This document shows positions 45,466-56,792 of a stretch of 64,000 nt of DNA, in pieces. The notes beneath the pieces were generated by a model. It did not search any database. It was not told the DNA's origin and saw only the letters and a list, made by a program, of their open reading frames with translations. The stretch's first letter is position 1. Each line of letters starts with the position of its first letter. Origin of the DNA: Corbicula japonica (Eukaryota > Mollusca > Bivalvia > Venerida > Cyrenidae); the NCBI GenBank assembly GCA_038501625.1, contig JAZAYU010000125.1, forward strand, positions 1 through 64,000, in the 5' to 3' direction. The translations under genes were made by a program, and so were the position numbers.

Positions 45466-45680
45466 CGTTGACAATGATCGATTGAAAAGGTCGTGCTGTT
45501 TTGTGGCTTTGACCATAATTGATTGAAAAGGTCGTGTTGTTTTGTGGCGTTGACCTTGATTGATTGAAAAGGTCGTGCCGTTTTTTGGCGTTGACCATGG
45601 TTGATTGTAAAGGTTGTTGAGTATCACTTGACTATGATTGATTGAACAAGGTTGTGCCGTTTTTTGGTGTTGACCTTTCA
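45466..45680. repeat. 41-bp minisatellite, block 1
   Basis: The unit contains GACCATGATTGATTGAAAAG GTCGTGCCGTTTTGTGGCGTT. About five imperfect copies; equivalent blocks are at 46230-46445 and 46988-47205. Confidence 0.8.
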
Positions 45681-46229
45681 GAGAAGGGCTGTGTTGTTTT
45701 GTGGCGATGGCTATTGTCTGTTTTTAATACTGTTACAAAGTTTTTACATATTGTGTTTCATTTCAGAAAATAACATGGAAAACAGACATCTAAAGGTTTT
45801 GCAGAAGTTGTTAAAACCGTGATAGTAGTCTACGAGACGGTAAAGAGAAGTCGAAAGAGATTTAGCGTCATTGGATAAGAATAAGTACTGTGTCTATTTT
45901 ATTTTACTTAGTCACTTATTGCTTATAATTTTAACATAACTTAGGAACTAGTATTTAATAGAACAAGTTCGTGATGTTTTGGGGTTTTGTTATAATCACG
46001 TAATTCATAGACAAGATGATATTGAATAATTTCTTCTGAAATATGGTCTTTGGAATGTTGAGTATTTGTTAAAGTCATTTCGTTTTTGATTTAACAGCCT
46101 AGAGGGAACTCAAACTGTACATTTTTGAATGGATTGATTGAAGTTATTGTTGAATTTATTAACTTGATTGAACAGATTGACTTTTGAATTGATTGAATTG
46201 GTTGAAATGAATTGTTTGATTGATTATGG

Positions 46230-46445
46230 ATTCATACCATTTTGTGGTGTTGACCATGATCGATTGAAAAGGTCGTGCCGTTTTGTGGCGTTGACCATGA
46301 CTGATTGAAAAGGTCGTGCCGTTTTTTGGCGTTGACCATGATTGATTGAAAAGGCCGTTGAGTGGCGCTTGACTATGATTGAACAAGGTTGTGCCGTTGT
46401 TTGGCGTTGACCTTTAGAGACAGGCTGTGCTGTTTTGTGGCGTTG
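46230..46445. repeat. 41-bp minisatellite, block 2
   Basis: Same unit as 45466-45680, in the second large unit; the order of unit variants is conserved between blocks 2 and 3. Confidence 0.8.
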
Positions 46446-46510
46446 GCTTTTGTCTCTTTTTAATACTGTTACACAGATTTTACACATTGTGTTTCATTTC
46501 AGAAAATAAC

Positions 46511-46675
46511 ATGGAAAACATACAGCTAAATGTTTCTCAAAAGTTGTTTAAAACTGCGTCGGTAGTCTACGAGATTTTAAAGAGTATTCAAAGAGATTTA
46601 GCGTTATTGGATGAGAATAAGTACTGTTTCTATTTTATTTTACTTAGTCACTTATTGCTTATAATTTTAACATAA
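46511..46675 (+). CDS. exon-like open frame in the third tandem unit
   Basis: From ATG 46511 the frame reads MENIQLNVSQKLFKTASVVY, then EILKSIQRDLALLDENKY and a hydrophobic end. The block follows a strong acceptor-like tract (TTTTACACATTGTGTTTCATTTCAG) and could end at a donor-like AATAA|GTACTG. Homologous blocks in units 1, 2 and 4 have stops. I do not recognise a family; it may be an exon relic or a chance frame. Confidence 0.25.
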   Translation: MENIQLNVSQKLFKTASVVYEILKSIQRDLALLDENKYCFYFILLSHLLLIILT

Positions 46676-46987
46676 CTAAAGAAACTAGTATTTAATAGAA
46701 CAAGTTCGTGATGTTTTGGGGTTTGATTATAATCACGTTATTCATAGACAAGATGATATTGAATAAATTTTTCTAAAATAATGTTGATGGAAAGTTGATT
46801 AATTGTAAAAGCCATGGCGTTTCTTATTTAACAGTCTAGAAGGACTACAAACTGCTCAATTTTTGAATGTATTGATCGAAGTGATCGAACTTTTAATTGA
46901 ACTCATTAACTTGATTGAATTGATTGAAATACTGAATTGATAATATGGATTGATTTGATTGAAATGAATTGTTTGATTGAATATGGA

Positions 46988-47205
46988 TTCATACCATTTC
47001 GTGGTGTTGACCATGATCGATTGAAAAGGTCGTGCCGTTTTGTGGCGTTGACCATGACTGATTGAAAAGGTCGTGCCGTTTTTTAGCGTTGACCATGATT
47101 GATTGAAAAGGCCGTTGAGTGGCGCTTGACTATGATTGATTGAACAAGGTTGTGCCGTTGTTTGGCGTTGACCTTTCAGAGACAGGCTGTGCTGTTTTGT
47201 GGCGT
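46988..47205. repeat. 41-bp minisatellite, block 3
   Basis: Same unit as the two earlier blocks and almost identical to block 2, indicating that the whole large unit was duplicated, minisatellite included. Confidence 0.8.
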
Positions 47206-47847
47206 TGGCTATTGTCTCTTTGTAAAGTTAATACAAAGTATTGACATATTGTGTTTTATTTCAGAACTTAGCATGGAAACCCGAAAACTTAAGGTTTTAA
47301 AGAAGGTGTTAAAACCGTAATGGTAGTCGTTAGGGGACTGTAAGGAAATCGAAAAGGGTATTTGGCATCTCTGGATAAGTATTGTGTTTTCTTATTATTC
47401 ATTAATGTAAGAGGTGCAAATGCTTATAATTTTAATATTACTTATGAATCTGAGTATTATTTTATAGAATAAGATCGTGAGGCATTTCGGCTTCAGACTG
47501 TTATTTAAAAGATATGCCGTGTTGTTCAAAGATAAAATATTCGTTGAATATGTTTGAAAATGTTTGCCGTTTGTGGTATAAATCATTATAGATTGTATAC
47601 ATTGTTTTGTTTTGTGGCGTTGGCTTTGGTCACTTTAACTTTGGTAATTTTTTATGCACTTGCAGATCGTTTTCGGAATAATCGAAATCAGTTTTGTAGT
47701 GGAATTTCAGAGATATAAATCGACTATGGAAAGTCTTTTAGATGTTTATGTCTATAGGGACAGCAAAACATTTTAGCGTTGATTGATTGATAAGTTGATT
47801 GCTTTGATAATCATTAATTGATCGATTGATAATTTGATTGATAGGTT

Positions 47848-47869
47848 GATAAATTGGTTGATTGGTTGG

Positions 47870-47922
<53 letters not shown>

Positions 47923-47932
47923 AAATTGTTTT
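47848..47932. repeat. (TTGA)n microsatellite
   Basis: A perfect TGAT/TTGA run at about 47871-47922 with imperfect flanks. It encodes the accidental Ser-Ile-Asn-Gln repeat on the minus strand. Confidence 0.9.
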
Positions 47933-49157
47933 TGAGCTGGGACGATAAGCCTTTGCTTTTCAGTCTGATGGTCATATTTGATAGAAATTTCAGTAAATCG
48001 TTGCAATTGATGCGAGCATTTCAACTTTTCATACTCGGTGTTACCGTCCAAGCATCCTAGAAACTATTCCCTTCTTTGTTTTGCTCGATTGATTGCTGTC
48101 AAATATAAATACCCATATCCTAAATTGTCGGTGTTTGTTGTTGAAAAGGAACATGTAATTAGTGAATAATTGATTTACTCACGACTGAAAGTGAGTAAAG
48201 TTCTAAAACCTTAAGTAAATTCGAGTTTACAAGTAATTTTATGCCGAGTCTTAGTTTTATGGATTCAAGTTTACCACGTTATTCAGATTAACTATCTCTT
48301 AAGCTTACACAATTACGTAATGTAATATACTCATCAAGCCATTTCTGAACAAATAAAGCCATACTCCAACTTCATATAAACACGATAGGTATTAACAAAT
48401 CAACCATTGCAATTTATTTAGTATTTATAAGTTTACTTAATACACGTATCCCCAAAACTCTAAACATCACGATTTGAGGGAATACCGATATACACCGTAA
48501 TGTGACACTTTAAGAGTAAATTTAAAGTCAATTTATTTGATTTAAAAACAGGATCTTAAGCCAGTCTACATCCTTTTATACAAACATCACTTTCAATGCA
48601 GTAGGGCAGAAAATAGACTGGCTATAATTATAACATTTTGTTAGGATGCATAAAACTTTAAAAAGACAAACAAACTTTTTATCAGACCAGTGTCTATTCT
48701 AGCCTTATACATGTTATAGTCGAAAAAAATAATTAGGATAGTGCAGATTATAGAAGTGATTAAAAATTATCATAGAAAAAAGATAATAAGATAAAAGTAT
48801 TAAGAAAAAGAGGGATAGAGTTTAAGCAGATGATGTTATTTGTTCATCATTTCTGGTGGATCTTTTTCGGGTCTAAATAATGCGTTTTACAGAAAAACAA
48901 AGACGCCAGGAACCGCTCGTTAAGCTGTTGCTCTCTTGCAGTGGCATTCTTGCAACTGGCACCCACACTGGCAATGAATTTTGTAGCCAGGCTTTATGGT
49001 TCATTCACGCAGAAGAAGCAGTGATACGAGTATATGTCAGTTACTAAAAAGATATGGAAATATGGACATTTGTAATTATAATTTCAACCACTGAGTCGGT
49101 AAGTGCTTAAACATGACAGAGCAATCTAAAACTTTAGCTTGTCGCGCGGTTGCGCTG
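47933..49157. other. unassigned DNA
   Basis: No gene or repeat recognised. Confidence 0.35.
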
Positions 49158-49160
49158 CGC

Positions 49161-49207
<47 letters not shown>
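49161..49207. repeat. (TAA)n microsatellite at LINE 3' end
   Basis: About 15 perfect TAA units; most likely the LINE's own terminal repeat. Confidence 0.9.
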
Positions 49208-49209
<2 letters not shown>

Positions 49210-49677
49210 TCTTTATTTTCAGAAGAATTCCAATTAAGTGTACACAAAACAAAATTTAATGTAAACTTATTTTCAATTGGGTCTTCTATAACAATTAACA
49301 ATGAAAGAAATAACACATCCACGCATACAAACACACACGCATACACAAACACAGACACACTCAAAAATAAAATAAAAAAAACATACAGCAGACAGACAAT
49401 AGTAGGTGTTAAATATATCGAAAATTAGAATATAAAATGTGAATTCATATGAAACAAAATATTGTGTTGCGGTGTTCTTACACAGGCAATGTATAATCAA
49501 GTGAACATATTAAAAAACCAAGGTATTAAAAACGTTACGTATAGTGTAGAACAATTCAACCACAACAGATTTTAGTATCCCAGTTCATTTATATAGATTA
49601 AATACATGTAGTAATAATAAGAATGCTAACAAAGGTTGAGGCATGCGAGTATTCCATGAACCTGAGAAAAAAGTAGC

Positions 49678-50052
49678 TTAAACAAGATCGTTTTGTAAAA
49701 GATAAGATTTAAGTTTCTTTTTGAACAGAACAATATTGTTTGAAGATCGAATATGCAAAGGAGTTGAGTTCCAAATGTTCATTCCCGTAAATCTAAAAGA
49801 ATTTCGTAATACATTAGTTCGGGGACGGATATGTTGTATGTCTTTCCTAGAAGATGATCTCAAGTTGTATGATTCGTTATTAGCTACAGGCAATATGTTT
49901 GTTATATAATCAGGTGCAAGTTTATTTAAGGCTTTATATACAATTAACCCTGAATGATATTTACATCGGCTAAAGAATGATAACCATTTAAACGTTGTGA
50001 ATAACTCCTTTGTTTGAAAATCAGCTATGCTGATTATAGTCCGTAAATTCAT
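49678..50052 (-). pseudogene. LINE ORF2 C-terminal fragment
   Basis: 124 codons with the conserved C-terminal plan of LINE ORF2: FKWLSFFSRCKYHSGLIVYK, LNKLAPDYITNIL, ESYNLRSSSRKDI, NSFRFTGMNIWNSTPLHIR and FKKKLKSYLL. It starts mid-protein. This differs from LINEs A and B (no YGELGR block), so it is a separate LINE family. Confidence 0.75.
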
Positions 50053-51054
50053 TAACCTATATACATATCCAATAGCCTGACGATTTTATTATATGAATGA
50101 ACAGCCGTATTAAATTAAAATTCTTTGTAGTAATTTATTTTATCATGTCACATGTATATTAATAGTCAATTATGAAATTAAATATCAATATGATTTTGAC
50201 AAAAAACTGTAGAATTATGAAACAAAATAGATATTTAAATTTAGCTGTAAGTTGTTTTCTTTTACTTTAATATAAAAACATTTATTCAACATTTCAGCTA
50301 GCTACCTTATTTCAGCATAGTAGCATATTTACTTAGTAATACTGGGAAATCATTCAATGACGCGTTAGTAGAGAAATAAAGAAATAAATTTCCCCAAAAA
50401 TTGAAAAAAAATACTGGATTTCCATTGAACAAAGTAAATTTTTAACCTATAAATTGGCGTTCAAATGACTTATGAGCAGTCTAAATAAAAATAACATTTG
50501 TTCTTCATTGCGCCATGATAATTTAGAACAGCTCGCATGTTAATCACACGTGTATGTCCATGAAAAGCCGTTTTAAAATATAACATATTTAGAAAGTTAG
50601 TGTTACATTTGTACGAACACGTTTATAAGTTGACACTTATTACATGTAGCTACATTTGTGCAAATAATCTCTGTATTGTTTGAGACCGCCATTTTTTAAG
50701 TTTTATTAGCATAAGTAGTATTTTAGCCCCGAATAATGGTTTAATATTGGGTTAAATCTCCGTGAAAACATTTTAAATTTTAACGGGGTATCTAATCTGC
50801 AGACTAAAATAAAATTATCTACATCATTAAAATAATTTAAAAAAAACCGCATCATTTTAAAGCGTTATTTTTCTTAATAAGGACATTTTAATTAAAAAAA
50901 ATGTAAAGACCACCTTCCCAGCGATCGCTTATCAAGCGATAAGTGAAACTCCGCCTGCAACATTTAGTGCGCATGCGTGAAAGATAACGTTCCCAGGTCA
51001 GTTCAACGATAATATGCGCTAAATAAAACATGTTACTGAAAATCTCAAGATTAA
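50053..51054. other. unassigned AT-rich DNA
   Basis: Nothing recognised. Confidence 0.35.
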
Positions 51055-51747
51055 GGCATCGCCACACTCCTCCCAATCCTATTCATCGATAAAATAAAAA
51101 TCATCAAATCTCAGTAATGACAAAATGCCATTCAATAAAACTTTGCACAAATGAAGGTTACTAATGTATCTTTATTTTGCATACAGTAAGACAAAATGGA
51201 AAAGTAAAGAAACAAAGCTTGACCTAAACATTCCTTGAATTGTATTTACATAAATTCACAAAAACTAGGCGACGAAGAACATAACTTTAAATTCCCTCGT
51301 GAGCGCAATGATACTGACAAGAAAATGTTGTGAACTTTGTAAAAAACGATCAACTATTAAAAGAGAAATCAGTGATTGTCATCCGTTTACGCGACCAGGA
51401 AATTGAAGGTCAAACACACTTTTACTAATATCTCGTAAAGTTTACATAAGTAAATCATGAGGACACAATAAATTGTTGTCAGTATTATATTACTCATGTG
51501 GGCATTTTAAAATGATGTTTTGTGTTCTTTAGTTTTTTGTGAATTTATGTAAATAGAAGTTGAGGGAATTTTTAGATCTCGCTATTTTTCTTTACATTTC
51601 TAATATGTCTTACCAACTGTAAAATAAAGATACATTAATGACATACACTTGTGCAAAGTTTCATTTAACAGTATTTTGCTGTTATTGAGATTTTGATAAT
51701 TTTCTTTTTATCGATGAATAGAATTGGGAGGAGTGTTGCAGGCCCTT
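51055..51747. mobile_element. element with ~230-250-bp terminal inverted repeats
   Basis: The left end (CGCCACACTCCTCCCAATCC TATTCATCGAT) is inverse to the right end (ATCGATGAATAGAATTGGGAGGAGTG). The match continues through ACTTTGCACAA, ATGTATCTTTATTTTGCA and TTTACATAAATTCACAAAAA to about 51290 and 51500. The middle (about 210 bp) is non-coding. A non-autonomous long-TIR element of unknown superfamily. Confidence 0.75.
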
Positions 51748-52695
51748 AAAAGGAAGATTTATATACTGAGCGAAAATGTGAAATAGGACGATATCAATGC
51801 ATGGCCGATATAGAATTGTTTTCTGCCGTATCTTCCCAAGGTTATGTTACTTCAGGACCAATTAATTCAAATTAATACATTCGATATAACATCTCAATGT
51901 CTTTTTTAAATGAATGTTATAAGTTTAGTTTACATAAGCAGCACAACTGCTCCGTGAGGTTTTATTTCTTCACTCGCTTTTATTCAAATGTATGGGATCT
52001 TTTTGTTTTGTCGGATATAAGCGTTGAAATGTATTTTATGAAATGTATTTTTATTCGTTGTATAAAGATTTCATCCAACTATAATACACAGAAAACTAAA
52101 TCTAAATCACGTTAAGAAAAGCAACCTCAGAAAAATATGCAGCGAAGTTTTATTTCAAACAACGTTTGATATTTTACGGAAACGTTTTCAGAAAGATTTT
52201 TTATGCATTTTACTTTTACATTTTCAAGCCTATGTTTAATATTATTTATGTAAAACGGCGCTACCGTATGACATAAAGCGAGCGAAAATCGCTACAATCT
52301 TTTCTATTAAAACGGAAATTGAACCAATTAAAAATTCACTCGAAATAGCCATGAATAATGATGTTAGAAGTAGTTAACTTTTCTCATATATGTTATTTAC
52401 AATTACAAACATATAATATAATTATAACATTTCTGTCAATCAAAGTGTTGTCTCGCATTCTTACAAGAATAATTAAACCTATTTTTTGTTTTAAATTGAC
52501 CACTTACATGCCAACAATTGATCATTATTTTAAACACCTGCATGTCGCATAACTCTACCATGACCAGTTTCTACAGTTAAGACGTTTCTTCTATGAAATC
52601 ATTGATAAAAAGTGTTGATATGCTTAGCATTATTTTATTAAAAAGTAGAGGTTAGAGTTTGGAAAATCTGAAAATCAACATTTCTCAGAACTATG
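51748..52695. other. unassigned AT-rich DNA
   Basis: Nothing recognised; small plus-strand frames at 51897 and 52358 have no family signature. Confidence 0.35.
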
Positions 52696-52814
52696 TACAG
52701 CGAAACACCGCTATTAAGATTGGAGTTGGTACTGGGTAAAATTGGTAAAAGATATTAGGTGGTCTACATTTGTGTTCTCAATTTCTGTGTGATCTTAATG
52801 GGACCTTCACTGTA
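52696..52814. mobile_element. short TA-flanked MITE
   Basis: TACAGCGAAACACCGCTATT AAGAT and the inverse of ATCTTAATGGGACCTTCACTGTA match over about 24 bp with mismatches; 119 bp. The ends resemble those of the MITE at 10741-10921 (TACAGTGAAACC). Confidence 0.6.
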
Positions 52815-52865
52815 GTGATCATTCAAGCTTTGATAGGGCCACTACAATAGCTGGTCAAAACAAAT

Positions 52866-53076
52866 AACTGCAGTATCATTATATTTCGCGGGGACGAATT
52901 TTCGCGCAAACCCCGTAAAACAAAGTCGCGGGGGCATGAATTCACGCAACTGTGTTTTCCTATGAAGGAACGCTGTTACATGGTTTGATTTTGCTGGAGT
53001 TGAATTTCGCGCTCTTGTCGCAGCGCGAAATACGCAAAAATTAAATCCGCGCGAAATAGAATGATTTAACTGCACA
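52866..53076. mobile_element. MITE with CGCGAAAT-rich ends
   Basis: AACTGCAGTATCATTATATTTCGCG on the left mirrors CGCGAAATAGAATGATTTAACTGC on the right. The interior is unusually rich in CGCG (TTTTCGCGCAAACCCCG, GCAGCGCGAAATACGC). Non-coding. Confidence 0.65.
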
Positions 53077-54043
53077 CCACAGCCATAAGTTCAATAATTA
53101 ATAATTCAGTAAATTCATTTATTTTCTATGGATTCTAAATTTCGTGTGCAGGTCGATCCACATAAGTGTAACTTTACCAAAAACCACGGAAATGCTTTGC
53201 CCCCGAAAATAAGGCTTTTACATTAAGTTGAACACAATTTTTATAGCAGAAATTACTGACGAAATTGCAGTTAATGTTGACAGGGCGAATATAGGACTGT
53301 CTTTGCTCGATCTTAAATATATGATGTCAAAATAAGCAATGAAAAGGATTAAACTGCTAGCATATTCAGACATGTAGCACTACTTTTAATGCAAATTAGT
53401 TGTCGTTAGCATAACAGGTCTCTATTGACCCATAAATTATCTTACTAGCCAAGAATATCAAAACTGGTGCAAAGGACTACTCCGAGACAAAGTCAAAAGA
53501 GAACCATAACAAATAATTAAACTTTTATTCTATTTCCTGAACCGATTTCTCTCTTGGTGAGATATATAGGTTTGTGAACTTGAATTCGCATGAAAACAAC
53601 TTCATGCGCACACCGCTATATCTGAAACTAAACCATTTATCATCCGGTTGCGAACAGGTTGCGCACGCTGCCAAGGGACTCCCCAACTTGAGTCGCCACC
53701 TCAGATTTATTTTCATTGTATGAACTACTATATAGAGATGGATCATGGTCTAAACGTGGGTGGCAAACATCGCTTAAGAGATACAAAAAAATAGATGTTC
53801 ATGCAACAACTGCAAATTCTCGTGATAATTGTAGTAATAAGTTAAGTTAAACTTCTTGCCACATAAATGGGTATGAACGGTTGAGAAAGCACATGGCAAT
53901 AGTTTTGCGCACTCTGCATGTTACCTATACAGATGCGCCATTTGTATTTGTAAATAAAGTGCTAAAATCTAGTACCATTTAAATGGATCACTCGGAATTT
54001 TTTGGGTCCGGTAAATAGATGTCAAACAAACACTTAGTAAAAA

Positions 54044-54044
<1 letters not shown>
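53077..54044. other. unassigned DNA
   Basis: No gene or repeat recognised. Confidence 0.35.
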
Positions 54045-54083
<39 letters not shown>

Positions 54084-54113
54084 GGTATAATAATAATAAT
54101 AATAATAATAATA

Positions 54114-54176
<63 letters not shown>

Positions 54177-54190
54177 ATAATTCTTATTAT
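54045..54190. repeat. mirrored (ATT)n / (AAT)n microsatellite
   Basis: ATT repeats run to 54079, a central TACCGGTA follows, then AAT repeats, then ATT repeats again to about 54175. The first two blocks can form a hairpin centred on ACCGGT. Confidence 0.9.
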
Positions 54191-54359
54191 TATGTTTTTG
54201 TCATTATCATATCATATTATTTAGACTTTTAAATTGAATAGTGCGATGACGATTTCATACGCCCTTATTGAATATTATAATAAAATGAATATAATGATGA
54301 ATGTCAGGTAAGACTAAATGATCGAAAGAAGTCTGCATTGTTTCATAACTTATTAAGTG

Positions 54360-54775
54360 GAATTTCCGAATGGAATGAGTCCTATCGGAAAATAATCTTT
54401 TAATTCCATTCGGAATGATTCCGATCGGAATTAGTGTATGTAGAAAAATTCCGATCGGAAAATGTTTTGTCGGAATGTTTCCTATCGGAATTTGCCGACA
54501 GGACTGATTCCGATCGGAACCGTGAAATTCCGACGGGAAAAACATGTTTTCCTATCGGAAGAATATTCGTTCCGATCGGAATCGCATGTTTTTTACCATG
54601 TTTTTTTGCAATATTTCTGTTAATTTTCAAAGTTCCACCATGAAAAATTCCAAATTAAGAGTTGAAGTTACACGCTTTCGAATGATGTATAATAAAGCTG
54701 CCTTGCTTTTAAAATGAAAAAGAGTTTTCGGAAAATATAATATTCCGAAAATTCACAGGATCTTGTTTGTTTCTT
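54360..54775 (-). repeat. repeat element with TTCCGATCGGAA array, copy 2
   Basis: About ten copies of TTCCGATCGGAA or variants (TTCCTATCGGAA, TTCCATTCGGAA, TTCCGACGGGAA) between 54365 and 54590. On the minus strand they are preceded by GATCCTGTGAATTTTCGGAA TATTATATTTTCCGAAAACTC, matching the head of copy 1 at 28205. Confidence 0.75.
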
Positions 54776-55894
54776 TTTTACGATAAACATTATTACTTAC
54801 AAATTCTTATACTTAGAGGTTTACTTTATAACAAATGTTGAACTAAAATTATTTTGGCAAAATACATTATTAAAAATTTATTTTTCTCAAGTTTATGACG
54901 TCAAAAAATGACTTCTTATTTCAGAAGAACATGGCTCCATTGTTTATTAGAAAGTACTTACATGCAACTTCAGGACAGTCGGAAGCAGTTTCATTTAGCA
55001 ACAGCAGAACTGGCATAACCTACAATTGAAGGTCGAATAAACTTCATCAAGTTTTACCATGCAACTTTTACTTAAATCAGGTCATTGACTAATACCATTT
55101 TAAGCCCTTCTCACTTTTTATTAACGAAATGTTTCTAATAAAGCCTATAGCCCGGTTTTTTTTCTCTAACTGGCCTCAAAGACCATGTAGGGTAAGACAT
55201 TATCTAAATTGATATTTATCATACATACCCTTTTACAAGTTACACGAAAAAAATACTTTTTTGCGAATGTGTAGATACGGCTAGTAAACATTATTAGAGA
55301 GAAAATATCCTGACGTTATTCTCTTTGGATTTACTTCCAGCACAAGAATGCTTAGGATTTTATATAATATACGTTTTTGATAATTTGGACAGAAAATTCG
55401 GTTTATATTGTGTCTTAGGAGATATTGTGCGTATGAATGTAATGTGCGTAAACTAATGATATGTTCCTACAATCAAAATGAAATAAAACATAATTTGGAA
55501 TACTAGCTCAATGAGCCGTTATTGGCAAGTGGAAAACAGGCGTAAGTAACACATCCTCGTGTAATTGTATTACATGTAATCTAAAAAATAATGCATTGAC
55601 GCCTTATGCACACCATCGTTTCTTTAGATAAGAACAGAGAAAATAAATTATTAGATTCTCATCCGGATTTTGGGAAAAAAGGGGCGGGTTGGCACTTTTT
55701 AATTTTTATATTTATATTTACGAAATACGTTAAGAAGGGATTTCGGGATGGTCTGAAACCCGCTCTGTACGGAACAGAATATGTTTCGATTTTTTTACCA
55801 ATAATTTTTTGGGGGGCTGGTGGTTCTGGACAGGGGCGGGTGGGAATTAGAATCTAAAATATTTTTTCTCTTGCCTGAACAGTGTTGTTTTACT
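54776..55894. other. unassigned DNA
   Basis: An 83-codon plus frame at 55606-55857 has no recognisable family and runs through G-rich DNA; not supported as a gene. Confidence 0.35.
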
Positions 55895-56030
55895 GTGTTA
55901 ATATTGAGTTGCTTTCTAGGCAGTAATAAGCCTTTCCGTTTCTGTCTATAAACAGGCTCGGTCAAACTGAACCTGCAATATTTTAAAAGTAATGTTAGAT
56001 TGGTTTCAAAGTTCGTTTTTACACATCTAT
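55895..56030 (+). repeat. dispersed repeat family B
   Basis: A diverged copy: GTGTTAATATTGAGTTGC, CTAGGCAGTAATAAGCC, AACAGGCTCGGTCAAACTGA and TTTCAAAGTTCGTTTTTAC. Confidence 0.5.
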
Positions 56031-56404
56031 CTATTATTTAATAACGTTATGTTATTTACAGCCTTTGAAATTAGTAAAGTGTACATACACCTATTAGAAT
56101 TTTGTAAATGTCCATCCTTTTTCAAGATCGTTTTGTTCAACTTTAAAAATTAAATGTCACTTGAACAATTTCGCAACATGATTTTATTTTTAATCGCACA
56201 TGTTAGATTCTCATCGTTTTGTTCCATAGTTGGTATTTATGCTAAATACTAAAGCAAAAACATGCTGTTCTAGATCTTGACGATTAACCCCTGTTTTGTC
56301 TATCTCTCAAGCATTAGATAATGAGCAAACCATAGCCGTTATTGTTCACATTTTAAACCTCTACCAAACGGTTCGAATATAAATTGACGTAGTCACGTAA
56401 ATCA

Positions 56405-56527
56405 CGTACAGTTGATGGGTGGGTTGGAGTAATTTCTCTGAAACAACGTGTACTTGGTCATTATGAGAACCTGTTGCGGCATGTGTGAGTTTGGTGCAAC
56501 CTAGAATGCCAAGTCGCTAATTGTTTT
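56405..56527 (+). repeat. Penelope-tail repeat (family A), 5' half
   Basis: GTTGATGGGTGGGTTGGAGT, GAGAACCTGTTGCGGCATGT and GGTGCAACCTAGAATGCC match the start of the family A tail. The copy is cut at GTTTT by the BEL/Pao LTR; its second half resumes at 59386. Confidence 0.7.
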
Positions 56528-56682
56528 TGTTGTAATTTATGCGACGTTATACAGACGTTATATTTTGCGCCTTTTACGGCGACGTCACCGGACGTACTTC
56601 TTGTTTATGTGTTGCATGAATCAGCTGTTACAGATATAGTCACCGAACCAGACGAGCTTTTATAGTTTATGTCATCCCGACA
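56528..56682 (+). repeat. BEL/Pao 5' LTR
   Basis: Contains GCGACGTTATACAGACGTTA, CGCCTTTTACGGCGACGTCA and GTCACCGAACCAGACGAGC, all repeated in the 3' LTR. Confidence 0.75.
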
Positions 56683-56792
56683 TTTTTGGTCCCGCGAACC
56701 GGATAGACGGCTAAAACAACTCAAGAGTAGATCAACTGCTACAAGACCAGATAAACCGCTATAACAATAGATAAACCGCTATATGTAGAAAG

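Larger units (their letters stand above)
44868..47740 (+). repeat. four tandem ~0.75-0.9 kb units with exon-like block and minisatellite
   Basis: Units start at about 44868, 45767, 46503 and 47265, each right after an acceptor-like pyrimidine tract ending AG. Each contains an exon-like block of about 125 bp ending at GATAAG or AATAAGTA, a conserved TTGCTTATAATTTT, a middle block (GATGATATTGAATAA), TTGATTGA-rich DNA and, in the first three, the 41-bp minisatellite. Units 2 and 3 are closest. The fourth decays into partial pieces. Confidence 0.75.
49161..50052 (-). mobile_element. LINE copy C, 3' end only
   Basis: On the minus strand the coding end (50052-49678) is followed by about 450 bp of untranslated tail including a CA-rich stretch, then AATAAAGATTTTATTATT running into a (TTA)n tract (plus 49161-49207). 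A simple-repeat 3' terminus is typical of several LINE clades. It is heavily 5'-truncated. Confidence 0.7.

Noticed and set aside
45280..45627. Antisense frames with repeated FSIN/HKTARPFQS peptides
   Set aside because: They are translations of the 41-bp minisatellite; 41 is not a multiple of three and no start, splice or family evidence supports them.
47773..48051. Frame with SINQ repeats
   Set aside because: It is the reading of the (TTGA)n microsatellite.
49134..49428. Frames with long isoleucine runs
   Set aside because: They read through the (TAA)n microsatellite at the end of LINE C.
55606..55857. 83-codon plus frame
   Set aside because: No family signature; its G-rich end and lack of splice sites argue for chance.
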